A stretch of 64,000 nucleotides of DNA from positions 6,944,001 through 7,008,000 of the forward strand of contig NC_063988.1 in assembly GCF_932276165.1 (NCBI RefSeq). The letters run 5' to 3'. This document shows positions 46,701 to 57,837 of this stretch, one piece after another. How positions within the stretch are numbered: the stretch's first letter is position 1; each line of letters begins with the position of its first letter. Below the pieces are notes generated by a model. That model did no database searches and was not told the DNA's origin. It was given only the letters and a program-made list of their open reading frames with translations. The position numbers were made by a program, and so were the translations under genes. The stretch comes from Plutella xylostella. Lineage: Eukaryota > Arthropoda > Insecta > Lepidoptera > Plutellidae.

Positions 46701-48890
46701 ATTATTATTACCTAGAAACGGTTTTCAGCAATTTCAGATTAAATGACTTTTGGTGAATATTCAAGGGGAAGATCAGAAAATAAAAGTTAGCAGCCCAAGA
46801 TTACCATTTTGTATGGGGGCACCAAGATGCCATAGACCTGCCAGCATCTCACCTGGTTTATTATGTGTGTTGACTCATTATAAAACACTGAAAGAAGTTT
46901 CATCAACATTGAAACGGTATAGCAGGTGTCCAGGAGCCACTTTCTGACAGATTTTGGGTAAAAATTGACAATATTTCACGAATAATCAAGTTTGCAGGTG
47001 GAACCTGAAGAAAATCAGCTGCAAATGATGGTTCATATGAAAGGTATTATTAATACCTAGAAACGGTTTTCAGCAATTTCAGATTAAATGACTTTTGGTG
47101 AATATCCAAGGGGAAGATCAGAAAATAAAAGTTAGCAGCCCAAGATTACCATTTTGTATGGGGGCACCAAGTTGCCATAGACCTGCCAGCATCTCACCTA
47201 GTTAATTATGTGTGTTGACTCATTATAAAACACTGACAGAAGATTCATCAACATTGAAACGGTATAGCAGGTGTCCAGGAGCCACTTTCTGACAGATTTT
47301 GGGTAAAAATTGACAATATTTCACGAATAATCAAGTTTGCAGGTGGAACCTGAAGAAAATCAGCTGCAAATGATAGTTCATATGAAAGGTATTATTAATA
47401 CCTAGAAACGGTTTTCAGCAATTTCAGATTAAATGACTTTTGGTGAATATTCAAGGGGAAGATCAGAAAATAAAAGTTAGCAGCCCAAGATTACCATTTT
47501 GTATGGGGGCACCAAGATGTCACAGACCTGCCAGCATCTTACCTGGTTTATTATGTGTGTTGACTCATTATAAAACACTGAAAGAAGTTTCATCAACATT
47601 GAAACGGTATAGCAGGTGTCCAGGAGCCACTTACTGACAGATTTTGGGTAAAAATTGACAATATTTCACGAATAATCAAGTTTGCAGGTGGAACCTGAAG
47701 AAAATCAGCTGCAAATGATGGTTCATATGAAAGGTATTATTAATACCTAGAAACGGTTTTCAGCAATTTCAGATTAAATGACTTTTGGTGAATATTCAAG
47801 GGGAAGATCAGAAAATAAAAGTTAGCAGCCCAAGATTACCATTTTGTATGGGGGCACCAAGATGTCACAGACCTGCCAGCATCTTACCTGGTTTATTATG
47901 TGTGTTGACTCATTATAAAACACTGAAAGAAGTTTCATCAACATTGAAACGGTATAGCAGGTGTCCAGGAGCCACTTACTGACAGATTTTGGGTAAAAAT
48001 TGACAATATTTCACGAATAATCAAGTTTGCAGGTGGAACCTGAAGAAAATCAGCTGCAAATGATGGTTCATATGAAAGGTATTATTAATATCTAGAAACG
48101 GTTTTCAGCAATTTCAGATTAAATGACTTTTGGTGAATATCCAAGGGGAAGATCAGAAAATAAAAGTTAGCAGCCCAAGATTACCATTTTGTATGGGGGC
48201 ACCAAGTTGCCATAGACCTGCCAGCATCTCACATGGTTTATTATGTGTGTTGACTCATAATAAAACACTGACAGAAGTTTCATCAACATTAAAACGGTAT
48301 AACAGGTGTCCAGGAGCCACTTTCTGACAGATTTTGGGTAAAAATTGACAATATTTCACGAATAATCAAGTTTGCAGGTGGAACCTGAAGAAAATCAGCT
48401 GCAAATGATAGTTCATATGAAAGGTATTATTAATACCTAGAAACAGTTTTCAGCAATTTCAGATTAAATGACTTTTGGTGAATATTCAAGGGGAAGATCA
48501 GAAAATAAAAGTTAGCAGCCCAAGATTACCATTTTGTATGGGGGCACCAAGATGTCATAGACCTGCCAGCATCTCACCTGGTTTATTATGTGTGTTGACT
48601 CATTATAAAACACTGAAAGAAGTTTCATCAACATTGAAACGGTATAGTTCATATGAAAGGTATTATTAATACCTAGAAACGGTTTTCAGCAATTTCAGAT
48701 TAAATGACTTTTGGTGAATATTCAAGGGGAAGATCAGAAAATAAAAGTTAGCAGCCCAAGATTACCATTTTGTATGGGGGCACCAAGATGTCACAGACCT
48801 GCCAGCATCTTACCTGGTTTATTATGTGTGTTGACTCATTATAAAACACTGAAAGAAGTTTCATCAACATTGAAACGGTATAGCAGGTGG
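43702..48890 (+). repeat. 345-bp satellite array
   Basis: 'ttttgtatgggggcaccaag' recurs at 43702 and then every 345 bp to 48532 (15 starts), then at 48768 after a 109-bp deletion. Monomers are highly similar and fall into variants (gatgccatag / gttgccatag / gatgtcatag / gatgtcacag). The variant at 44737 recurs ten monomers later at 48187, and the variant at 45082 recurs at 48532, so a block has been duplicated or converted. Each monomer contains 'aaagttagcagcc', the motif at the element's ends. The repeated 65-codon frames begin at TTG, not ATG, and are not taken as genes. Confidence 0.9.
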
Positions 48891-49735
48891 TAGGTAGGTA
48901 GGTATTAATACCTAGAGTATTAATAATACCTTTCATATGAACCATCATTTGCAGCTGATTTTCTTCAGGTTCCACCTGCAAACTTGATTATTCGTGAAAT
49001 ATTGTCAATTTTTACCCAAAATCTGTTAGAAAGTGGCTCCTGGACACCTGCTATACCGTTTCAATGTTGATGAAACTTCTTGCAGGTGTCCAGGAGCCAC
49101 TTACTGACAGATTTTGGGTAAAAATTGACAATATTTCACGAATAATCAAGTTTGCAGGTGGAACCTGAAGAAAATCAGCTGCAAATGATGGTTCATATGA
49201 AAGGTATTATTAATACTCTAGGTATTAATAATACCTTTCATATGAACTATCATATACTATATATACTATACCGTTTCAATGTTGATGAAACTTCTGTCAG
49301 TGTTTTATAATGAGTCAACACACATAATAAACCAGGTGAGATGCTGGCAGGTCTATGGCATCTTGGTGCCCCCATACAAAATGGTAATCTTGGGCTGCTA
49401 ACTTTTATTTTCTGATCTTCCCCTTGAATATTCACCAAAAGTCATTTAATCTAAAATTGCTGAAAACTATTTCTAGGTATTAATAATACCTTACATATGA
49501 ACTATCATTTGCAGCTGATTTCCTTCAGGTTCCACCTGCAAACATGAATATTCGTGAAATATTGTAAATTTTTCACCCAAAATCTGTCAGAAAGTGGCTC
49601 CTGGACACCTGCTATACCGTTTCAATGTTGATGAAACTTCTGTCAGTGTTTTATAATGAGTCAACACACATAAATAACCAGGTGAGATGCTGGCAGGTCT
49701 ATGGCATCTCGGTGCCCCCATACAAAATATCCATT
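48890..49735. repeat. Rearranged, inverted monomers
   Basis: After the direct array comes an inverted fragment (about 48905-49080), a direct fragment (about 49082-49217), then about 1.5 inverted monomers (49218-49735, with 'ccccatacaaaat' at 49371 and 49716). Breakpoints coincide with 'ggtaggtaggtaggtatt' and with the palindrome-like 'attaatactctaggtatta'. The pattern fits repeated template switching or hairpin-mediated inversion. Confidence 0.8.
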
Positions 49736-49955
49736 AACCAACAAGGGCGTCAGTAAGTAAACGTCGTATTTTTTAGTATTTATTTGTTTTAGAACATATT
49801 ATAGTGTTTATATGAATACCTAGCATTATTATTCCAATGTTTTTGGGGCTTTTTACGTGTTTTAATTGATAAAGTATGCAATGACTGAAGTGACCATCTT
49901 AATTTGGTCGGCTATTCAAAGGCTGCTAACTTTAGGCTGCTAACTTCACACACCT
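49730..49955 (-). repeat. Right terminal inverted repeat of satellite element
   Basis: Inverse of 43474-43705, ending 'ggctgctaactttaggctgc' 'taacttcacacacct'. Confidence 0.85.
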
Positions 49956-49964
49956 TTGTAAGAT

Positions 49965-50552
49965 TAGGAAAATGAATATTTTAAGGTGCGTTGTTCTACA
50001 ACTATCTGTACATCTGGTGTGGATCAATCAATATCACTCTCATATTATGACATACCTACCTATGATATGCTGTACCAAAAAATGTGTCTATACCACAAAC
50101 CTAACAATTCTAATACGAATAATCAGTTACGAAACCACGAAGCATATTTGGGGTCTTCACGCTTAGCATGCGAATGGAAGATATCACACAACACAAACAT
50201 TGGTTTTTGTCACACTGCGGAAGATTATAGTATAATGGGTATAATCGAAACAAACAATACAAGTAGACATAATAATTTAAAAACAGTAAATATAAATATT
50301 CATTGGCAGCGTTCTTGTTCGTAATTGAGGGACGGACAAAAAGCGAATTATCCGGTAAAGGCTCAAACTTAATTAAATTGGTCGGAACCAATTTAATTAT
50401 TTTTCGGTAAAAATACACTTGGAATAATTATTCGTTTCGAGCTACCCACGACCTTTTGTTACAATATATATTAAAAAAAACATGAATATTGCGAATTGGC
50501 AAATTTAATTATAAGTAGGTTTATGGCGCAGCAGTAGTTTCAATTATATATA
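49965..50552. other. No recognisable gene
   Basis: Short overlapping frames on both strands with no motif. Direct flank of the satellite element. Confidence 0.4.
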
Positions 50553-50817
50553 CAGGGTGTTGCAAAATTGGTATACTAAGCCGAAACCTACATGTGCAGC
50601 ATGGTATATCTAAGCCCAAATCTGAAATCAGAATTTGGAAATTCGCGAAAAAAAATATTCTTTTCCCATAGTAAAAAGTCACGTGACCAACAAAGTTTCT
50701 ATGGAAAATGAAATTTTTTTTTCGCGAATTTTCAAATTCTGATTTCAGTTTCAGGCTTAGATATACCATGCTGCACATGTAGGTTTCGGCTTAGTATACC
50801 CTTTTTGCAACACCCTG
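50553..50817. mobile_element. Hairpin MITE, 'cagggtgttgcaaa' family
   Basis: Starts CAGGGTGTTGCAAAATTGGT and ends with the inverse 'accctttttgcaacaccctg'; the whole 265 bp folds on itself through 'tatctaagcc' and 'tttcgcgaa'. TA flanks both ends (part of a local TATA). The TA site is consistent with Tc1/mariner-type mobilisation. Relatives: 56743, 57838, 60345, 61551, 62583. Confidence 0.85.
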
Positions 50818-51332
50818 TATATTTACTAGAGTAAAGAATGGAACAAAATACTATTTCCATATACAAAAGCAAAGTGAACCGGTACCTAATGAAACTGTGT
50901 CTGAAAAATTCAGAGCACGTCCCCTCTGAGCACGTTTGACTTCAATTTGCTTTAACTTCCATTTTATCATTTTGTGAACCATCTGTTTTATTTTATAATA
51001 ATCAAGAAATGAATTTATTAAAAAAAAAAATACTTTTAAAAGAGACTAGGATTTTTTTTCAGGGATTAATTCCCATTGATCAATATAATTATTATGTTAC
51101 CTCAAAAAAGCCTAAATTAATACATGACTCTGTGTTAATAATTTGTAAAATTTGGTACAACAATCATATCAGAAATACCCAACGCTTTTCCGATTCTTAT
51201 CTAAATTGGTGGGCACACGGGGTGAAAGTAAGTCTAATTACCAGGTAATAGAATTTAATTTGCTTGTTCATGCGGTGTCAGGTAATACCAGCAGCGGTAA
51301 AATATAACCTTCTCGTTAGGTAAGTACTTATT

Positions 51333-51415
51333 ATTATTAAATTCTTTATTGCACAATAATAAATATATGTTAGGCGAACTTAATGCAAACAGCATTCTCT
51401 TCCAGCTATGTCCCT
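51333..51415 (-). repeat. Short lepidopteran retroposon
   Basis: Read on the minus strand: 'gctggaagagaatgctgttt', 'gcattaagttcgcctaacat', 'tgtgcaataaagaatttaat'. A variant of the family at 19745 and 54963. Confidence 0.55.
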
Positions 51416-51528
51416 TGTAACGGAGAATAAATAATCACAGGAATGATATTTCGTGGGTTATTTCTTCAACCCTTCAATCCCTCATCTGTGACTTAAGTCA
51501 GGCCTGTGTCACTCCGCGCATGGGCGGC

Positions 51529-51564
51529 GCAGGCGCCAGCCTGGCGCCTGCCCCATCGATGGGG
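51529..51564. other. Two adjacent GC palindromes
   Basis: GCAGGCGCCAG-C-CTGGCGCCTGC (51529-51551) is a perfect 11-bp stem with a one-base centre. It is directly followed by the perfect 14-bp palindrome CCCCATCGATGGGG (51551-51564). It lies 150 bp upstream of a THAP-like exon. Confidence 0.75.
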
Positions 51565-51716
51565 CAAATCTAGTCGGCTGCCGCAAGCGGAAGACGATAC
51601 ACGCGCGCGCTATTTGTTCCTATTTTGTACTAGTTTATAAATGTCGTATTTAGGTATTTATTAAAAATTATGAATAGAAAAATGGACATAAAAAGAAAAA
51701 AAGCAGCAAAAAATAC

Positions 51717-51793
51717 TGTGCCGTATTTAATTGCTTAAATACGGATCGTGATCCAAATTTAATTTTTTTTAGATTACCAAAAGATGCTGACAG
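51717..51793 (+). pseudogene. Second THAP-domain exon
   Basis: Reads CAVFNCLNTDRDPNLIFFRL and PKDADR, then a donor AG|GTAAAA at 51794. Cysteine-x4-cysteine followed by 'FFRLPKD' is the classic first half of a THAP finger. The nearest ATG (51682) is in another frame; one base lost in the A-rich stretch 51690-51715 would connect them. I could not find the second half or transposon ends, so it may be a P-like element remnant or a decayed host THAP gene. Confidence 0.65.
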
Positions 51794-52088
51794 GTAAAAC
51801 TAATCTAAGGGCGTCTTGCACAACAAAGTTAAATAAAATTAAATAGTTTGTCTCTTGCTCTGACAGTATAATGCTAGCTTATCACTAATCTATTTTACAT
51901 GAAAACGTTGGGACTGATAACAGTATTGTGCAGTAAACCTCTACCACCACTCTTATCAGTCGCTTATTGCTGTGAAAATCTTTTCTAGATCGTCCCGCCA
52001 TCGCACCATTTCCGTCTCGTAGCCCAATTTTCTAGCACTTGACACGAGTCGAGAGAATTGGGCTCTCGTCTCGCCTCACCTGCCGACT

Positions 52089-52301
52089 GAGCCGCGAGCA
52101 CAGGATTCGAAACCTCCGTTTACGTTGCGTATCGTCAAATGTCACTGTCAAAATGTAAAACAAATTTGTAAGTTCCAAAAGTATCATTTGTTTTTTTCCA
52201 TATGTTTGTGTAGATTCGAAAATAGTGACAGTTGACGATACTTCTTTTTCCATATGTTTGTATAGATTCGAAAATAGTATCGAATCCTGTGCTCGCGGCT
52301 C
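52089..52301. mobile_element. MITE with 22-bp inverted repeats
   Basis: GAGCCGCGAGCACAGGATTC and its exact inverse bound 213 bp. Inside, a ~50-bp unit is tandemly duplicated ('ttttccatatgtttgtgtag' 'attcgaaaatag', twice). Target duplication uncertain (CTG is possible). Confidence 0.7.
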
Positions 52302-53705
52302 TGATGCAGGGGGCGTCCAATTCGAAACCATCGATTTCTAAATAGAGTGTTAGAAGCTAGAATTCATTGCAGAATGATCACTTTATTATGATGCTATTAT
52401 TACTGTAAAGGTACGAGATGTACGAGAATTAGGTACATCGCTGAAGCTCCAGCCGTTCATAGTTATATTTTTTTTCTAAGACCCGATAACACCATTGAAT
52501 AATAAGGTTTATCCGAGAATAAGACATCAGATTCGACAGCAACAATTTTATTCCACAGATAACACTTATCTGACTATTGAAAAATCAGCCCTTACTCGAA
52601 GCAGTAGGCAACAACGTCAATTGTAAATTTTTGACTCTCGAGTAAATAGACTTATTTGTGAAATCTGGCTGAAGTAGAAAGAACCTTCCCCCAATTCACG
52701 CATTCAACAGATGAAAATGATGATGTTTGTAACAGTTTAAACTTAATTTCTTAATACAATGGCGAGATCCAGCCCCATCACTAATTCAGGTTCAAAGTCA
52801 GAACGGCAAACCATCTGATTTGACCTCCGGGGCCAGTTCCTCCAGCCACTGCATTTTATTAACAAAACGTGGAGCTAAGCCCTTCCGGACCCCAGCCATA
52901 TCTACCGACTAACACTGCAAATTTGAAACGTATCCGTTTTACAAAAACGATCATTTTCAACTGCCTTCCTGTTGCAGTGACTTCAATAGACATATTCTGG
53001 ACCGTAACAGTCGTTTCACAAAGTCGAGTATGAAATGCTTTTAGGGAGGATAAGGATGCTGAAAATGGCGGGCGAAGACCATTGTGTGGCCAGAGCTTCG
53101 GCTCTACAATTGAATGGAGTATAGATATCAGCCTCTCTAGTAAATAGCGGTATATTTGCCTCTGGTATGTTATATGCCGAGTTACGAGCCATGATACGAA
53201 ATGTTTGAGGCGGAATTTCATATGCATGCGGACTATTGGATTCCCGTATTCGGTAACAGCATGTTAGTGTCGCAAACCCTGTATTATAATTAGGTACGTA
53301 TATATTAGTTGAAATAAGCACATTGACCGAATTCATTATTGTTATATGATGAAATAGCAAAATATTTTTTTTTACATTAGGTATAAGAGCACGCAAAAAC
53401 TATACACTATACATAGATATAAGTAAAATCCTTGACACGATAGCAAAATTTAATAAATTAATAGCTCGAAACAACTTTTTACTGCGTCAACGAATGGTAG
53501 TTTAAACAATTTTCGAAAATTAAAAACAAACAAACTTTCAGGAAAAGTATCGCCTCGCAGTCGCAGCATGAATAATGAATGAAGTGAATTATATTACGAT
53601 GAATAACTGAAGGGGCGTTAGTGAACGAGTGGGGTACTAGCCACGGTCCGGGCCTCCGAGGCACAGGCGAGGAGCCGGCGGGGTCACTCTAAAGTCTGTT
53701 TTTTA
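52302..53705. other. No recognisable gene
   Basis: Overlapping minus-strand frames of 122 and 126 codons (52859-53396) are the longest here. Neither has a motif I know and they overlap each other, so at most one could be real. Confidence 0.35.
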
Positions 53706-53839
53706 ATCTCAGAATTGACAGAATTCTGAACGGTTCACCAACAGTCGAATGTCCCGCGATTAAGTGAAGCATCGCTCTATTGGCGGGACAATCGACTGTT
53801 GATGAACCGTCCAGATTCTGTCAATTTAGTATCTGAGAT
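53706..53839. mobile_element. Hairpin MITE
   Basis: 'atctcagaattgacagaatt' ... 'cggttcaccaacagtcgaat' 'gtcccgc' is mirrored by 'gcgggacaatcgactgttga' ... 'ctgtcaatttagtatctgag'. Stem of about 55 bp each side. Target duplication not clear. Confidence 0.75.
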
Positions 53840-54514
53840 AATAAAACACACTTTATAATAATATGACCAAAAACTAAATTTCGGAGCGCCGCTGTTCGAC
53901 TACTCGTTGTATTAAACGTGCCGATTGCACGACACCTCTCGATCGATCGGTTTTCGTCAGTGTAGAGTTACCCTCCTGCACTGGCATGGTCCTGTATGGT
54001 CTGTGAGGGTGACAAAATACTTAATGCTCCCGAAAAGTAAAACCACATATTCTTTCTCATTAAAATGATCTACTGGCCAAACGGAAAAAAATTATGCCAT
54101 TAACTATACAGTTAATTATTTTTTTCGGATCTCTAAAAAATTAGGAGAACATCAAGCACGGTTATTTATTACAAAACAAATATTTCCTACTTTCCATTTT
54201 CGTTTTCAGTTAGGCATACTGATGTTTTTTAATATAAATTTATGATCCAACTTCCTTTAAACAGTCCTCCTACGCTAAAAACAAACCCACTTTTACAATA
54301 ACTTTGTACTTATGGCTATCTCTTTAAATTAATTTAAGGTCTGGCGTACCTTTGCGTTGACCTTTTCACCAGCTAACAAAATCCGTGGGCGAACGTGACC
54401 TGCCCTTAATGGTTTGGACAACTTGCGCTATTAAATACATATAAAAAAAGTTACTGTATCATGTACTTAGGGTGGGCGATTTGCACACCAATCAAATTTA
54501 AAGGCACCCTGCAA

Positions 54515-54700
54515 GGCATAAGCTTTTCCCGCATTCTTCGCTTTGCTTAAAACGTTTTCCCGTGGAAATTCTGCGATAAAAGTGCATATACAAATCTTCC
54601 TCTTGAATCACTATATCTATTAAATAAAACCGCATCAAAATCCGTTACGTAGTTTTAACGCTCTAAGCATGTAAATACATACATGCATAACACAAGAAGC
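54515..54700 (+). repeat. Diverged lepidopteran retroposon
   Basis: 'agcttttcccgcattcttcg' 'acgttttcccgtggaaattc' ... 'atcaaaatccgttacgtagt' resembles the retroposon at 26748 in order and wording but is diverged and lacks the GACA/TTTCGCATTT end. Confidence 0.55.
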
Positions 54701-54962
54701 GACTGAGCGTCATCTTCAGCATATTTTAAAACTTTGCCGAATAAGCACTATCTTAATAAATTATCCTTACCAGCGTAATAAATAATAAATGTAATATATG
54801 TATAAATATTTAATAGTACCTATGTATTTATTTAAGTAAGTATATAAGTATGATGTAGGTATGTAGTTTATTTATATTACCTATTACCTACTAGGTATAG
54901 ATTAGGTATATACTACTATATACATTTGTAATTTTTTGCACTTTCTCCTTTTTTTTTATAAT

Positions 54963-55095
54963 TTCTCTCCTCCGAGGTAGTCTGGAAGAAATTACTCTTA
55001 GTAATAAGGCCACTATTTGTACCGTCTATGTTGTACATTTCCTTGTGTAATTCTGTTTGTGTGTGCAATAAAGAATGATCTATCTATCTATGCAA
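54963..55095 (+). repeat. Short lepidopteran retroposon
   Basis: 'tccgaggtagtctggaagaa', 'attactcttagtaataaggc', 'gtgtgtgcaataaagaatga' with a TCTATCTATCTA tail. Confidence 0.7.
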
Positions 55096-55655
55096 TGATA
55101 CTGATATATTCATTAGGTAGTTAGAACTATTACTACTAAATATAATATGTAGGTAATTATAGTTTTAATCATCTTCTGTTGATTATTCCCAGAAAATTTG
55201 AGAGATGGGTAAAGCTAGCGAAGTTTTCGCAAAATCCTTGATAAGTTTCGGACGAGCACAATGGATATCTGAAGAAACCTCAGTAAGACATTAATTATTA
55301 ATCCTCTTTGAACAATTGTTCTATTCAATTCTCATTCAATGGATATTACGTGTATTGAAACTATTGAAAGCTATACTATACTTAATCTACCACTGTTGGG
55401 CAATGAAAATATATTATTTATGTCCGTCCAGAGACCAATTAATTAAAAACTCGAAATAGAGAAAACAAAATTTGACAAGGGAATGTTTTTTTCTTATTTT
55501 AAATTACGGGTTAAACAATAAACAAAAAATAAAACATTTAAGAGCCCGATTTGTCTTCAACTTCCAATCATTAAACTCCCTAATTTTTATTAGTTACTAT
55601 GAGTATAACGTCCTCATGGCAAGCAATACACGTCATAGTTCCATGTCGGTAAATT

Positions 55656-55740
55656 AGTTTTCCGCAAACGGAAACTAAATAGTTATGATGAAAGCAAATT
55701 AAATGAAAACATGTCCCACGGTTTGTTTTCATTTAATTTG
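55656..55740. other. Two consecutive stem-loops
   Basis: AGTTTTCCGCAAACGGAAACT (55656-55676) is a stem with a one-base bulge. CAAATTAAATGAAAACA (55695-55711) pairs perfectly over 17 bp with 55724-55740 across a 12-base loop. No transposon ends seen. Confidence 0.65.
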
Positions 55741-56742
55741 TAACATACGTAGTTACATTCGGCTGCAATTATTATTTACTATGAATGTGTTCTACGTTAC
55801 AGTGAATTTTAAATAAAAAACATATTTGGATATAAAAATAATAACATTTTTGATATTAACCATGGATAATCTTAATATAATGTAGCCCAAACGCACACTC
55901 GATGCATCTGTGTGGCAGCTATGAGGCTTATTTACATGTTTAAGGAATTATTGTACAATAAAATTATAAGGCCAGTTGATACCGAAACCATCGGAAATGT
56001 TATGGACCTTTGTGAGTAATTCGGGATGGCGTTGCTCTGTATTTGGTTTACTAATGATACTACGAATACACATATGTATACGAAGGTGTCAGACACAACT
56101 ATTTTGATTAAGGGGAATTTGGTTAAAGGATGCAGCCCGTAGCAACTCGACATGGCAACACCGCCCACACGACATTCACAAGCAGAGCTAAGGCCCTATA
56201 AGTGGATTGGTCGGCTTCGGAAGCCCCACGCCCTTGGCTGTATGGCTCTAATACCTGTGCCACTTGCCAGGCTTAAAACGTCATGTTGGGACGACTGTAC
56301 TGCGAGTAGGACACTCGCGCCCACTAGCTATACAATACATGTTGTGTAAGCCGATGCTATTTTCATTACGAATGCATCTGTTGAGTCATAAATAAGTTTG
56401 CGCTGAAAGAAGGTTTCTGCTCGGAGGGTCGACGGTAATTGTTATTGATGGTTATGCAATATCCGCACGCTTTTATATCGTTAAACTGTACTGCGAGGTG
56501 ATATTATGTCATTAATCTCTGTATTTTTAACAGGGTAACCCTGATGGAAAGCTCCATGCAAATGCTTTCACATTTTGTTTAGTTATACGGTAGCATGCAA
56601 CATAATACCGTTTTACAATATGTTTGGCTAAATCTACGCCATTTGCCATGGTGTAGCGGTGGACTTGTTACTTCATGAGTAGGTACAAAAGCTAAAATCA
56701 TAATTAATATTTTATTTTATTCCAAACTAGATTTGAAATTCT
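55741..56742. other. No recognisable gene
   Basis: Short frames at 55932 (minus) and 56152 (plus) overlap in opposite directions with no motif. Confidence 0.4.
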
Positions 56743-56990
56743 AAGGGTATACTAACTAAAAACCAGCATGTGCAGCATGTTATATCTAAGCCCGAATCTG
56801 AAATCATGATATCGAAATTCGTGAAGAAAAAAATTCATTTTCCATAGTAAAAAGTCACGTGACCAACTAAGTTTCTATGGAAAATGACTTTTTTTCGCGA
56901 ATTTTGAAATTCTGATTTCAGATTCGGGCTTAGATAGAACATGCTGCACATGCTGGTTTCGGCTTAGTATACCCTTTTTGCAACACCCTG
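56743..56990. mobile_element. Hairpin MITE, left end truncated
   Basis: Shares the long arms of 50553-50817 ('tctaagcccgaatctgaaat', 'agtcacgtgaccaactaagt'), and ends 'ccctttttgcaacaccctg' followed by TA. The outer ~16 bases of the left end are missing (starts at 'aagggtatactaa'). Confidence 0.75.
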
Positions 56991-57186
56991 TATAATTACG
57001 TCTAGCTACATACACGAACTGCATGCGAAATGATTTTCGATTTACCCGCATCTATGCAACTGAACTCTCTGACCCAAATACAATTTAAATACGCACAGAA
57101 TATGCATGAATAGAGTTAAAATTAATATCCCTACAATATATTATCCCTACAGTATATTTATACAACCTACATTCTTACATATTATT

Positions 57187-57837
57187 TTTACGAGGTTAAC
57201 TCTTTAACAGTTAACCACTTTTGGCAACTACTTTTATACAAATCTGTAGATGTTAATAATGAATCCCTATTTTCCTTGTACGGCGTACGGCAAAAAAAAA
57301 TGCAAGGTTTTAAAAAATATATATAATATGTAACTATAATGATTATGTTATATTCTATCATATACAAGTGCTCTTTTAACGCAATGAGACCCAAAATTTT
57401 GCAATACAATTATGTATTTGGGTTAGTAAATTTAATATGTATAAAATCGACTGCCCTCGCCTGGAAACACAATAATGATTGAACACAACGTGCGGTCGCC
57501 TCCACGCGGCTCCAGAACTCTGGAAATCAGGTTTCAATTACAGCTCCTTTGTTATCGAGGCGGCCGCAGGTGGAATTGTGAACTCTGCTTAGAATTGCAA
57601 AATGGCCGAATACACAATAAAATTGTTGGCTGGATCAAGCCAATATTTACACGGCCGCTTCACAATGGACTGGTTTCGCCCGCCTCAGCTTAATAAGTAG
57701 TTAATTTGGTTTGCTCTCGCTGTTAACAAGCTTTTTAATGCCTCTTCATTAATTGTTTAGGTAAACTCGCTCTGAAAATTCAAGAAATATTGTTGTTGCT
57801 TCAGTAGGTAAGTATGTAATCTTAAAAGTCACCGATA
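57187..57837. other. No recognisable gene; GC-richer patch
   Basis: 57475-57693 is a 72-codon plus-strand frame in a GC-richer patch (MIEHNVRSPPRGSRTLEIRF). No domain recognised and no splice sites that frame it. Confidence 0.3.

Larger units (their letters stand above)
43474..49955. mobile_element. 6.5-kb inverted-repeat element carrying a satellite array
   Basis: A perfect 9-bp direct repeat TTGTAAGAT flanks it (43465-43473, 49956-49964), as a 9-bp target duplication would. The ends are inverted repeats: left ACCTGCGTGAAGTTAGCAGC, right (complement) AGGTGTGTGAAGTTAGCAGC. Near-identity continues for about 230 bp, through 'gccgaccaaattaagatggt' and 'actgacgcccttgttggtta', and then into the first satellite monomer. 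Between them are about 16 direct 345-bp monomers and a rearranged inverted zone. No transposase frame. The 9-bp duplication and long inverted repeats suggest a Mutator-like or foldback-type non-autonomous element; class is inference. Confidence 0.85.

Noticed and set aside
44680..48893. Repeated 65-codon ORFs in every satellite monomer
   Set aside because: They begin at TTG and not ATG, exist only because each monomer is nearly identical, and have no domain. Several monomers (46405, 47095) have lost the frame.
43702..49735. CRISPR array
   Set aside because: Units are contiguous 345-bp monomers with no short spacers, no cas genes, and the genome is eukaryotic.
51009..51248. 79-codon plus-strand ORF
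   Set aside because: Lysine/isoleucine/asparagine-rich as expected from AT-rich DNA; no domain or splice evidence.
52859..53396. Overlapping 122- and 126-codon minus-strand ORFs as genes
   Set aside because: They overlap in different frames and show no motif, conserved pattern or splice context.
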